From Gentiana macrophylla (taxonomy: Eukaryota; Streptophyta; Magnoliopsida; Gentianales; Gentianaceae): DNA of 64,000 bases. Within the stretch, counting starts at the first letter, position 1, and each line of letters begins with the position of its first letter. The stretch spans positions 248,001 through 312,000 of the forward strand of contig JAOBSW010000552.1 of NCBI GenBank assembly GCA_026214975.1. The letters are read 5' to 3'. The notes beneath the pieces were generated by a model. It saw nothing but the letters and a program-made list of their open reading frames with translations. It was not told where the DNA came from and made no database searches. Position numbers and translations under genes: made by a program. This document shows positions 37,127-48,327 of the stretch, piece after piece.

Positions 37127-37734
37127 GTTTTCATGATTGCTCAAAATGGATAGATCTTGCAGAAGTTTCGAGATGTTTGTCAAGCAATTTGAAGGAGGTT
37201 GTATTTGATGGTTATGATGTTGTTTATGCTCGTATGGTTGACATGATACAATATCTATTAGAGCATGGAATTAAGGTGTTCTTGTAACTATGCAGATATC
37301 TTGTAGTGCCTCTATGCCGAAGAGGGCAAAGTTAATGTTGTATCAAAAGATATGTAATTTCCTGAAGATTAACTGAATAAATGTCAAGGTGTTGTAACAA
37401 ATGCCGCACAGTTAGTGACATTGAAAACATTTCCTTCTTTTTAGCTAATATTTTATATATATTTGTTGAAACTAGGAGTTTCTTTTTTTTAGAAAGAAAC
37501 TGAGAGTTTCCTAGTTACCTTCTGCAAAGTGGAGTTTACATTCATGTTATCTTCTGCAGAGTTGAGTTTACATTTATGGTAACATCCCGATTTTTTAGAA
37601 AGGGTAAAATAGTAATTGGGCATACCCACTACGACCTAATTATTATTTATCCTATTTATATAATTAAAAAAGATTTAATTAAAAAGATTTAGTTATTTAA
37701 TTAATGTATTTAATTAAATGACTATAACCAAAAA

Positions 37735-37999
37735 GGGGAAATTTGTTAGAATACCACTACTTTGAACCTTTATTTGTGAGAATACCACCTCCCATATAGT
37801 CCAAGGGATTTTCGCCATTTTTGAACCTTTATTTGTAAGAATACCACCTCCCATATAGTCCAAGGGATTTTCGCCATTTTTTTATATATATGGGAGGTGG
37901 TATTCTCACAAATAAAGGTTCAAAATAGTGGTATTTAGGGAATGGAGTGGTAGTTGAGGAATTTACATATCTCAAAAGTGGTATTCTAACAAATGCCCC
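37735..37999. mobile_element. MITE in LTR2 with internal duplication
   Basis: The ends GGGGAAATTTGTTAGAATAC and, inverted, GGGGCATTTGTTAGAATACC form TIRs of about 20 bp. Inside, a block of about 60 bp (CCTTTATTTGTGAGAATACC...) is present twice in tandem and once inverted. Absent from LTR1. Flanking A runs hide the TSD. A related sequence lies at 44321-44592. Confidence 0.75.
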
Positions 38000-38775
38000 A
38001 AAAAAAAAGTAATATCAATAATCCCCTCATTGTGATTCACGGCAGAATTCAGAAAGAAAAAAAAAAGAGAAGAGGAACGATGGCAACAGACGCAGGAAGG
38101 TTTTGAAAAGGGAGAACGTAAACTTCAACCGTGTGACCAATCCGTTCATCGTTTCAAGATGTCGCAGTAGAGAAAAGTGATCACCGCAAAGAGACGCAAC
38201 TTTGGAAAATAATATCTCTTAATTTCGTAAGTTTTTAGTTTAGCCCTAGTTTTTCGTAATCGTCGAGTTCGATTTTTCAAAAATTCGTATCTTTTAATCC
38301 GTAGCTCTGTTTTTCAGCCATGAGTAATCAAAACGATCGTCTTGGAGCGTAGATTAATTTAAAAATAGGATCACAGCAGTTAATCCTGGTAATCTTCAGT
38401 TTTATACACTTTTGTATTTCGGTTTTGCAAGGAAAATAGGATTTTAGGGTTTCTTATTGATCAAATAGGTTTTGGGGGTTGAGGATCAACATTTGTTGCA
38501 GTTGCTTGGTGTTTTGCTTTCAGTTTTGCTGGAAATTAAGGTAAAAGGTTCTTCCTAATGAATAATTATAGTTTTATTATGTCTAGGTTGAGGTTTGGTA
38601 TAGATTGGTGGTTAGAAATCATCCTTATGTGTAGTTGTTGTCTATGTTAAGCTATGACATACTTTGAACATGTTTCCCTATTGATTTTCTGTGTTTTTTA
38701 TGGTAAACATGTTTGGTTTGTGTTAGAAATCGTTAAGTGCAGAAAAAAAACATGTTTTTAGAGCTTAACAGCGTT

Positions 38776-39038
38776 GAATGCGCACGCATTCCTGTTACAG
38801 GATTATATAGTTTTGTTTCTGCTGGTCGAATGCGCACGCATTCGTGGTTCAGGTTGTGGGTGTCTTCTTGTTACATGTGCAATGCGCACGCATTCAAGGG
38901 AATGCGCACGCATTGTTGGTTCCGGTTCTAAGGAGTTGCTCCTTGCATGAGCAATGCGCACGCATTGGTTGGGCAGTGACTTTCAGCATGTCTCTGGTCA
39001 GGGAATGCACACGCATTCCATAGGGATGCGCACGCATT
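38776..39038. repeat. GAATGCGCACGCATTC word array in LTR2
   Basis: Seven copies of the near-palindrome (arms AATGCG/CGCATT, 2-bp CA centre) lie at 38776, 38828, 38881, 38899, 38953, 39003 (one variant base) and 39025. The surrounding 350 bp has no counterpart in LTR1. LTR0 has different palindromes at the same relative position. Confidence 0.9.
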
Positions 39039-39413
39039 GACCTGCAGTTTTAATAAAATGTCGTTTAAGCTATGTTTTGGGATTTTAAACATTGTTTCGT
39101 GATCTAATAACATTAATTAAACATGAACAAGCCTGAAATGAGCTTCTGATTCGTTTAATTTCGGCACCGAATGTACTCTTAAAGGGAGTTGAAGTTCGGA
39201 TCCTTCGGAAGAGCATGAAAGGCTTGTGCTTTGATGAATTAGTATTCATCAATGTCTGTGTAATTGTTAGGCCTTGTCCATGTCTAATGGCCTAGGAAAT
39301 AGAGTAGTGTTTGTGAGGGAGCTTACTTGAAAACACTTAGGTGGTTAGTTAACAATTTAATAAATACGTACTTGACTAGTAAAAGATTAAACATCATGTC
39401 ACTCTTGGATAGG

Positions 39414-40888
39414 TGTTAACGGTGAATTTTACGATTTATATGACTTTATTCCGTAGCAATTTCATTTGTGTTTTTATTACTTTTTATAGAAAAGTAAGTG
39501 TTTAAGTGAAATATTGGAAGAATGCATATAGAAATGATTTAAGTGCAAACTCGAGCTTATTACGTGGTGTTATTAGTGATTTTCTAGTTATCTATACGGT
39601 ATTACATTTTGCACATTTCTATCATCTTGTAGGTACGCTTGCATGTTATGGAGGAAGCTAAAAAGATTTCCAACTGAAGATTAAATGGAAAGGGAAAGAT
39701 GCGAGTTGAAGATGGAATGAAGAGATTTATGCAAACTAAACGAGCGTTTGTCCCCATCCAATCTGGACGGACGTCTGAGGGAATGGACGGGCGTCCAGAG
39801 GAGTAATTCAATTCAGGGTATCGATGTACTTCAGTGGACGAGCGTTCGAAAATGCATAGGATGGACGTCTGATATGACTCGGCCCGACTCGAAGATTTCA
39901 AGAAAGATGGACGGGCGTTCAACCCCTTGGACGGGCGTCCAACCGCCGACATAGCAAGGACCGACTTAAAAACCTATTTATAGACGCGTTTTCTGAACCC
40001 TAAAAAGATATAATTCCATCCCTGGCCGCCCCAGGCCCCTTGGGGGCGACTTTGCTGTTTCCTCTTGCTACCATAAACATAGTTTTATTTACTCTATTGT
40101 ATTTTCTACATACCAACGATGAATAGAGGCTAGGCGATTTGAACGTGCTTTGTGAAGCCATCTCTGCAACATCTTGATTTCTTCTTTGGGATTGTTTGTG
40201 AGTTTTAAATAATGTTTGTTTCTTTATTATGTTCATATTGTTATGCAATTTAAATCGAGAGATGGTTGCGATTTGATGTTTAACGTTTGATGAGAATCGT
40301 TGTTAGACTTAGATCACCGTAGTAAAGATTAGATTTTTAACCTAAAAATAACGAGAGCTGTTAGGTTAATTTCTAGGTTGCTAGATTGAGAAATCTTACA
40401 CCTTTGTTATGAAAGCGTTAATCTTTAAGATCGAGAGATGAGAGATTAATAGACGAATTATCTAAGAGATTAGAAATTCATACTTTTGATAGGTGAACCA
40501 CAATCTTCATTAAATCTTCACTAAACAATCTAGAGAGGAAGTTGAGGTTGTGAGATCGGTGGATCATTGCTTGTTCGCTTTCAATTCATTTGTTATCATC
40601 TTAGTAATTTTATTATCTTTTTAGAATAGAATTATTTTCATTAGTTTGGCTCTGAATTATCTTTCCCGGCTTTGGATTCTAGATCCTCTGTCCAGCTTTA
40701 TTGTTTTCGCTTTTTTGTTTCTGTTTTGTTTTATTTTTCGTGACAACTTTAGAGAAATTAAGAACTAGACCAACCTCGATTCCTCGTGATTCGACTCGGT
40801 TGTAACTACTATACTACGATCCTCGCACTTGGGGTAAACCGGATTATTTTATTACTTGTTTGTTTTTCATTAGATAAAATCCGAGGCA
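39414..40888 (+). mobile_element. Solo LTR-C (Athila/Tat-like)
   Basis: It runs TGTTAACGGTGAATTTTACG...TAAAATCCGAGGCA between identical ATAGG TSDs (39409-39413 and 40889-40893), 1475 bp. Homologous to LTR-A and LTR-B. It is inserted in LTR2, a different position from LTR-B in LTR1. Confidence 0.92.
39739..39982 (+). promoter_or_regulatory. CG-word array plus TATA box of LTR-C
   Basis: Variants of TGGACGGGCGTCCA occur at about 39763, 39784, 39834, 39871, 39908 and 39928. The conserved ACTCGGCCCGACTCGAAG lies among them. TATTTATAG at about 39975 follows some 35 bp after the last word. Promoter role is inferred from position. Confidence 0.6.
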
Positions 40889-41696
40889 ATAGGCACCAGA
40901 CAATATCGCGATTAGTGTGCTTTCCTGAAGGTGGATAACTCCGTAAGTTCACAAGACCCTAAGTATGGAGGGACTTCACTGAAACGTGCGCACTATCGGA
41001 GTCTACCAGAATAGGCTTCCGTGGATATTGGTGTGATCCACCAATATGTTGCCAAGAATATCCTCAGTCGGATATGCATAGTGCCCTTGAGTGCGGATGT
41101 AACATAGATAAATTAAGCTAGAAACATATAGTCACGACATGTTGATGGACATGAAGTGAACCCTAGATTGAGTCGATCTCATAAAGGTAATTTAATAATC
41201 ATAATAACAACCTTTTGTGGTACAACTTAGTTATTCATTAGCTTCTCACTTTTACTAAGTACTTTGTACTTACCTCCTTTGCATTTCTTTTTGTATGCAT
41301 TGTGGGGTGAGAAGACGAACAGGTTGTCCAAGCATAGATGACGACTTTTGAAGACATTGAAGTCTTGGCGAAGCTTTTAGTTTATTTCTTTGTAAAGGTT
41401 GTACTAGACTAGTTGTATTTCTTTTCTTAGACTTGTTGTACTTCTACTTTTAAGACCTCGTATTGTATAAGTCTTTGGGTTTTTCGTCGTTGTAATTTAA
41501 CTATCCATCTTTAGTATGGTTACTTTCTATTCTTAGTATCATTTATGTTTTTACCTGAGTCCTTTTAGCTTCCGGTTGGTTTATTTTGATACGACGACGT
41601 AGAGACTTGCATATAATATTAGATTTATTTAATGCTATACGTGCCGAACGTTTCTCTTCTGGATAAGGGCTCGGTATCTGGGAGCGGGGCGTTACA

Positions 41697-42019
41697 GAAT
41701 GATATTAGAGCCGACTATCATATGGAACTAAGTGCCACACCGTGAGAGGCAGTGCGGGCCACCTCTAGAATCCTATGGTAGGAAGGAACTGGGACAAGTC
41801 TTGGTCGTTCTGGCGAGGACGCTAGTCCCTTATAAGGGGGGGAGAATGTAAAATCCCACATCGGTAAAGTAATGTCCTGTTTACCCCTATATAAGTGTGA
41901 GGCATAAAGGTCTTGTCAAATCGGGTTTGCCCTTTTAGACCAGGCGATGACGGCGGTCTAAGCAGTTGACCGGATCATTTATGACTCATTTAGCGCTACT
42001 GCACCGAGTCTGGGGCGCA
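41697..42019 (+). mobile_element. TRIM-like interior and short 3' LTR
   Basis: The interior is only about 150 bp between a Met-tRNA-type PBS and a polypurine tract, which is how TRIM elements are built. The 173-bp terminal part begins TGTAAAATCCCACATCGG, a start I associate with plant TRIM-like LTRs, and contains a TATATAAG box near 41891. No coding capacity. Confidence 0.65.
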
Positions 42020-44102
42020 TTTATTTTTCAAAGTTGAGATTATATTCATGTCACCTTTTCATGTAAAATTTGTAGAGTAGGTTTACCTTCAATATTTCGT
42101 AAGTCGAATATCGGTGTGGAGTTTACATTGAGCTTACATGCGATACGGTCACCATGTGTGTAATTACAATCAATTTTCAGAAATCAAATATTGATGTGGA
42201 GAATATCGGTGTGGAGTTTACATTCAATTTCAAAAATTGAGTTTTGATGTGGTTTTCATGAATACAAATTCGGTACGATATCAATAACAAATACGTAAAT
42301 TTTAAAAGATACCTCATCGCAAAATAAAAATAAAAATTTAGTTATACAAAATAAAAACACATTAGTAGTGGAAAGAAAAAAGAGGCGGGGACATCCACAA
42401 AGAAAATGGCGGGCACAACACACATGGAGGGAATTAGGGCAACCAGAGGTTTGGAGGCTAGGCTTTAATGGAGTAAAATGTTGCAGAGCGAAATCATCAA
42501 CTGATTCTACAGCTTTATTGCTCTCCAATTTCTCGGTAATCAATCTATACTTCGCCTTAATCTTCATTTGCAAGAGAGCTTTATTGTAGGTATAATCGCT
42601 AGCTAACGATGAAACGAAGAAATTCCAGTATAAATCGCCATGATTCTTCCGGGATTCAAGAAAACAACAATCTTGATTCGGTTGATAGGATCAGCGCTTT
42701 ACCTGACCACATTTTAGGTATTATTCTGTCTTTTCTCTTCACAAAGTATGCTGTAGCCACCTCCATTCTTTCAAAAAGATGGAAATTTCTGTGGAGGACA
42801 GTTGATAATCTTTCTTTCAGCCATTGGGGTAAGAGCGAAGTTGGAGATATGAAATTCGTAGAAGACGTCAACCGTGTTTTGCTTCTCCATGATGCTAGAT
42901 CGCTACAAAAGTTTCGTTTGTTGTGGAAACCTAGTTGTGTTTTATTTCGTGTACATTCGTTGCTCAGAACTGCAATTACAAGAAATGTCCAAGAGATTTT
43001 TCTCTGCATTGAGAATCGTATTGGTCTAAATAAACCGATTGAAATGCCTATAAGTGTTTTCAGTTGCGAATCACTACGATCATTGGAGTTGTGTGAGGGC
43101 ATTTGTCTTTGTGACTTGGATGCGGTTTTTCTTCCAAGACTTGAAACTCTAAAGATTCTTTCGGTTGAATTCAAGTCTATAAATGCTTTTAAAGAACTTA
43201 TAAACGGATGCCCGATGTTAAATTTTTTGTGCCTATGTATGGACGTAGACTACGTGATGGAATATTTTGGAAGAGATAGTTACTCTGATTTTACGTTTGT
43301 AATATCTTCAACTTCTTTGAGACGTTTTGAGTTGTGTATCCATTACAAAACATAACAATCTTCGGATACTTTTCATTACAGGCTAATATTAAGAGCTTCC
43401 TCACTTGAGTACATCACGATATATGGTTTCATAGATTGTATTTCCGTGGAAGAAAGTTTAAGCTCTCTGGTTGAAGCTGACATCGGGATTAATATCCGTG
43501 GCTATGATTTCACTGAACCCGAATTTTGTGAGCCGATTGTTGAATTGGTTCGTGAATTTGATTGTGCTAAAACTCTTATTTTATTTGGCGACGTTATGTG
43601 GGTAAGCTAATCTTTTCTCTATGAGCATTAATGATTTGTATACTATTATGTATGTGAATGTATGTTGTTGCCTACAATGGATGACTAACATTTGATATTA
43701 TTAGGCTCTTAATTGTGCCTCAATCAGCTTATCGACCGAGTTTAAGAGATTGGTGAGATTGGAGGCAGAAGTTTATTGTTGTGATTGTAGCCCTTTACGA
43801 GATTTCATTCAAAACGCAGACAATTTAAAAATACTTACCATTAATCAAGTTAGAAGACATCTGCAAAGTGTGTTTGTGAATGAGAGTATAGTTTCTATTA
43901 AGTTAACGTAGGCTAGTATAATTGATAGATGTGTTTTCTGTGATTATTGAGTCCAGATTATCAAGATAGAGATCATAATCACACAAACCGGACTGTTCTC
44001 TAGAAGTTAGAGATGTTTGTCAAACAAATTTGAAGAAATTTGTACTTGATGTTTATTGTGGTTTTGGTGATGAACGTGAAATGATACAATATATGTTAAA
44101 GC

Positions 44103-46039
44103 TGTTAGGATAATGCCCAATTCGAATTTACAAGATAAATCCCCAATTTCCGATAAACCTCCAATTTGTGATAAAGAAGAAGAGGAAGTACAACAGACGC
44201 GTTTCAAGACTCCTATGCCTTAAGGCTTTTGACTTTTTATCCTTTACTTTTCTATTTTGAATATTACTTTAAATTATAGTTTAAGTTATTTTCTTTATCT
44301 GCAAGTACACTATAAAAGGAGGCATTTCCCCAAATACCACTTTTGAGACACACTCAAATTCCCAACTCCCACTTCATTCCCAAATACCGTTTTGCTGATT
44401 TAGGTGTTTTGAACCAAACTAAACCCTAATGGGTTTTGAACCCCAATAGTGATTTGAGGGCCTTAAGATCGTCTTGACATTTGTGGAAAAAATGGGAGAA
44501 AATCGTCCCACCATTTTTTTTTTTTTGCCTTGGGTGGTATTTGGGGGATTTGGAGCAGAAAATGGTGGTAGTCTTTGAAAAATTCCCTATAGGAGTATGT
44601 ACAGGGAAACGTTTTGGTTATTGAATAAAATACTCCTTCTTTCATTTATTCTTTCATGGTATCCGAGATTTTTCGACTAACGTCGTTTAGATCCTGAGCA
44701 AATTTTCAAGAAATTCGTTCGGGTGGGGGTTCGTTACAACAATCTAAACGAATCCTCACCCCTCAATTCTTGCATTATTTTCTTTTTCCGTTCCTGTATA
44801 ATCTGCATAATTTTATTTTATTTTTTTTCCCGGTCCAATTCCAATTTCCTTCCTCCAATCAAATTCTTTATTCCTCCTCCTTCGTTCTCAGCAGTCTTCC
44901 GGCCAAACATGGCTCAGCCCACAGCTCCAGCCCTCCATGCTCCTATTCTTTTTCCTAATTTTTCTTCTTTTTCTTTTCTCCCCCAACTTTCTATTTCCTG
45001 CTCTTCTCTTTCTATTTCCTCCTCCCTCTTCTCTGACCGCCTCCTTCCCTACCTCTATCCTCTCCTCCATCTCCGCCAATTCTCTCCTTTTCTTCGCTAT
45101 CACCACCGTCCTTTCCCAACTCGCTTACCGCTCATCCACCACACAACAATCGAAAAGGAAAACCCGCAAATCTTTCGCCGGCACCAAGTCGTCTTCTTCC
45201 TCCGCCTCTTATGTCGAATTCTCCGTCTATCAGCAATAAAACAACACCCGAGCCATACCTCTTTCTCTTATCAAAATTATGCTTGATGATTATTATTATT
45301 ATTATTATTTTATTCGTTTTAACATGGTTCCGGGTTCTTAAGAAAATACGCGTGATGAAAAAAAAATAAAAATAAAAATGCTATGCTTGTTCTATATTAT
45401 TTTATTTTCACATGGTTCAGAGTTCTTAAGAAATATGACTGATGGGTTTGTGGATGGTTCTAAACCGCGCTTCATCAAAATTTACAATTGATAATATAGG
45501 TAATCCTACAACAATTGTCAATCCCGAATTTCACTTATGGCGGTGAAATGATCACTAGTTCTCATTTGGATCGGCGATATCGGAGTCGACTTTCATTTCA
45601 TTCGAGAAAAAGTGTTCAACAAAGATGTAGTTCTCCGGCACATCTCCTCCGATGAACAAATCACCAATGTCTTTACCAAAGGACTATCCAAGGCTCGGTT
45701 TGAGTACATTTGAGACAATCTTCCTGTTCGTACACTCCTCGTCACCATGCGGGCGATGTTAGGATAATGCCCAATTCAATTTACAAGATAAATCCAATTC
45801 CGATAAACCTCCATTTGTGATAAAGAAGAAGAAGAGAAGTACAGCAGACGTGTTTCAAGACTCCTATGCCTTAAGGCTTTTGACACTTTTGACTTTTTAT
45901 CCTTTACTTTTCTATTTTGAATATTACTTTAAATTATAGTTTAAGTTATTTTCTTTATCTGCAAGTACACTATAAAAGTATGTATAGGGAAACGTTTTGG
46001 TTATTGAATAAAATACTCCTTCTTTCATTTATTCTTTCA
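44103..46039 (+). mobile_element. Internally deleted Ty1/copia element in the FBX2 FBD exon (Copia-3)
   Basis: The left LTR (44103-44656) and right LTR (45757-46039) start TGTTAGGATAATGCCC and end TTATTCTTTCA. The TSD AAAGC is at 44098-44102 and 46040-46044. The PBS is TGGTATCCGAG at 44657. The 1.1-kb interior keeps only a Gag-like start (ATG at 44910, MAQPTAPALHAPILFPNFSS) and the RNase H end at 45591-45709 (VVLRHISSDEQITNVFTKGL). All between is lost. The left LTR carries an extra 270-bp insertion; without it both LTRs are about 283 bp. Confidence 0.92.
44321..44592. mobile_element. Insertion in the left LTR of Copia-3, related to the 37735 MITE
   Basis: This segment is absent from the right LTR, where ACTATAAAAG continues straight into TATGTATAGGG. 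It begins GGCATTTCCCCAAATACCAC and shares an AATACCACTTTTGAGA...CCCACTNCATTCCC block with the reverse complement of 37935-37990. The exact ends and the TSD are uncertain. Confidence 0.7.
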
Positions 46040-46190
46040 AAAGCATGGAAGTGTTCTTGAAGTTATGAAGATATCTCTCGATTGTTTGAGGATAGCTCAA
46101 AGTTTGAGTTTCTTCGGGAGATATGTAAGTTCGAGAAAGTCAACTGCTTGTGAAGTCGAATTTGTCCCTGAGTTCGAACCGGAATGATCA

Positions 46191-47980
46191 GTCAATGTGA
46201 CTACAGAGGAAACAAATTGAATAGTTGCCCGTAAATTGAAAAATCAGAATTCTTGGTTGTGATAGATTGTATTCTGGTTCCTAACATAATTGATTTTGCA
46301 AATATGAGGAAATAATGTTTTATGGTATTGAGCATGAAAAGAGATAAACTTATGCATGTTTGGAAATGGGGTTGCCTTTATTTACACCATATTGATTCAC
46401 ATTGATTTTACTAGTGCACCTACATCGAGTCGACATATTATTAAGTCGATGCTTGTTTCAAAAATCGACTTTCTGAATGTGAGTCATCATCTTCGACCTC
46501 TGAAAAGTCAATTATTGATGCAAGAATGCACTTTCAAAAAGTTGGTTCGAGTGTGGTGTATATAGTGTGCTAAGTGTGGTGTATAGTGCATTTGAATAGG
46601 TGCAAATAATGGCTCCTTCTGATTAAATATGGTAAAAAGTTGGACTCACCATGTTTCCAAACACCATTGATTAATTTGTTTCATGATATAGGGGACAATT
46701 GTATGTTTATTAACGATGAAGAAAATGTTCGTACAATCCATTATCACGAGTTTCATTATTCCTTCGAAGAAAAAAATCGGTTATTTTTATCAACTAAGCA
46801 AAAGCATTTACGCGTGTAAACAAACCGCAGAAAAACCAAACCAAGTTTAAATTGGACTAGAATGCATATATCAAGCATGAGCTAGGCGAAGTTCACGAGC
46901 TCATTCATCGCATTTGAGAGAAATACTTAAAAAGTGGTCTCTCGATGTCTACATTATGAATAAATCTTGTTTATCCACGCCCAAATCCTAGACGAAGTTT
47001 TCACGAAACATGTAGTGCCACGCTTCACCATGAATGCATTGCACGATTTCTGAGATTATAACTAACACGTATTATCAACCTATATGGTGTGATAAAATGG
47101 CTATGACTAGTTTGGATTGAAGTAGTAGACCGCATTGAAATGGTTTTCATTCATAAATGTCAACATTATCATATTATCATAACAAAGGGACAATACACTT
47201 TACAACACTGATCTTTGCACGACTCAATACATCATACACCATCATGGCGGATGTCCCCTTTTTAGTTTCGTTGTCAAATCAAGTTATCTATGATGAGAAA
47301 GAATTTGGCGGAATTGAGGTTCTCCATAGTGTTTTTCCTCCGCTTCGTTATTCAAATGGTTTCCGACATGGTGGTTGTGCGGCGATTTAGTGGCTTCAGT
47401 CTGGTTGTAGATTTGTTCTTTGTTGTTTAATGAATTTTTTCCGTTTCGGTGGAAAAAACAAAAACATTAAATGTAAGGTGAAACGCGAGAAGTTATATAA
47501 TATTATTAAAAGATATATTTATTTGCACCATATTGATTCTACTGGTGCACCACAGTAGAATCGATTTTATGAAAGTAAGTTTTGGAAGCAAGAACCAACT
47601 TTAATTCCGTAGGTTCTTGAGGCAAAAACCGGCTTTCCAAAAGTCGATTATCACAATGCATCTACGAGAAGTCAGTTTTTGACTCCAAAACAAACTCTTA
47701 CAATGTCAATCTTACCGTGATGCTCACGCACAAGTAGAGTGATGCATCGGTAGAATCGGTGTTCCCACTTAAAGACTCTCAAAAATGTTATGAAACATGA
47801 TACCACCTCTATCATCCAAAACTGGTATCCGCATTTGAACTGTGAAGCCAAAACCTAAAAAAAAAATCCACTTTCCAAGCCTTCATTTTGTCTTCTCATC
47901 AAATGGTGGTTGTTTGATTATTCCTCACAGTCTCTGTAACTAATTTGATAGTATTTTCCTTTTTAATTTGACGGTCTCTG
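46191..47980. other. Intergenic spacer between FBX2 and FBX3
   Basis: About 1.8 kb without a recognisable gene. The phrase CACCATATTGATTC, followed within a few bases by CT(A/G)GTGCACC, occurs near 46387 and again near 47527, a diverged local duplication. Short ORFs at 46356 and 47157 lack any known similarity. Confidence 0.5.
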
Positions 47981-48327
47981 CTTGCATTCCCAGATTTTTG
48001 TTCACGCTGATTCTACTGCTATGATATCCAGTCTATTTGTAAGATTCTATTGTAATTGCAGCCAATTGCTTGTTAATCGTTCAAGTTTAATCTTTAACAC
48101 AGATTGCTCGAGAATTAGGGCACGCAGAAAATTGGGGCTCAAAAGGATAGAAATGCAGCAGAGCAGAGCCTATTATTATAGTGTTTCTATAGCTAATTTC
48201 TCCCCATATTTCGTTAATATGTCTCTATTTCGCTTAGATTTTCATTCGCAAGAGCTCGGTTCAGTTCTTTTCTACTGGTTTCTGATAACAGCTGCTTTAA
48301 GTTATTCAAACCAGCTAAATATTAACC

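Larger units (their letters stand above)
26824..37287 (+). pseudogene. FBX1: F-box/FBD gene split by two copia elements
   Basis: Three pieces of one gene lie in order. Segment 1 (26824-27087) starts at an ATG and encodes an F-box ([19 protein letters not shown], then LSKRWEFAW). Segment 2 (32143-32360) continues after the TSD AGATG with FIRFVGRVLLLHDAG and ends at the 'PVSVF' block. Segment 3 (37132-37287) encodes the FBD end (WIDLAEVSRCLSSNLKEVVF, then YLLEHGIKVF) and a stop. Compared with FBX3, about 200 residues of LRR between 'PVSVF' and the FBD are missing and the junction is out of frame. That loss happened before or with the second insertion. The paralogues are SCF substrate receptors by family; this copy cannot be functional. 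Confidence 0.92.
37578..42019 (+). mobile_element. Chimeric LTR element: chromovirus 5' LTR (LTR2) with TRIM-like interior and 3' LTR
   Basis: LTR2 (37578-41696) starts GGTAACATCCCG (first base changed from T) and ends GGAGCGGGGCGTTACA. It is homologous to LTR1. It is followed by a PBS-like TGATATTAGAGCC (41700-41712), a 150-bp interior and a purine tract (aagggggggagaa). A short LTR-like end TGTAAAATCCCACATCGG...GGGGCGCA (41847-42019) comes last. The whole is bounded by TTTAT at 37573-37577 and 42020-42024, compatible with one 5-bp TSD. Nested in LTR2 are a MITE, a word array and solo LTR-C. Confidence 0.7.
42609..46190 (+). pseudogene. FBX2: F-box/LRR/FBD gene with a stop and a copia insertion
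   Basis: Exon 1 (42609-43601, 993 nt, the same length as in FBX3) encodes MKRRNSSINRHDSS, an F-box ([27 protein letters not shown]) and the LRR/FBD-associated region. It carries an in-frame TAA at 43353-43355, after which the same frame continues (LILRASSLEYITI). The intron is 43602-43704 (GTAAGC...TTAG) and exon 2 43705-43848 (144 nt, as in FBX3 and FBX4). The FBD exon starts near 43957, is out of frame in its first part, and is cut at 44102 by a deleted copia element. It resumes at 46045 with HGSVLEVMKISLD. The conserved exon sizes show a recently active gene. Defects are one nonsense codon, small indels and the insertion. Confidence 0.9.

Noticed and set aside
38776..39038. CRISPR-like array of GAATGCGCACGCATTC repeats
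   Set aside because: Words are only 14-16 bp, spacing is irregular (18-55 bp), the setting is a plant LTR and no cas gene exists here.
44723..45286. An independent Ser/Phe-rich protein gene
   Set aside because: It lies between the PBS and the RNase H end of Copia-3 and has no host-type start or splice context. Kept only as a finding.
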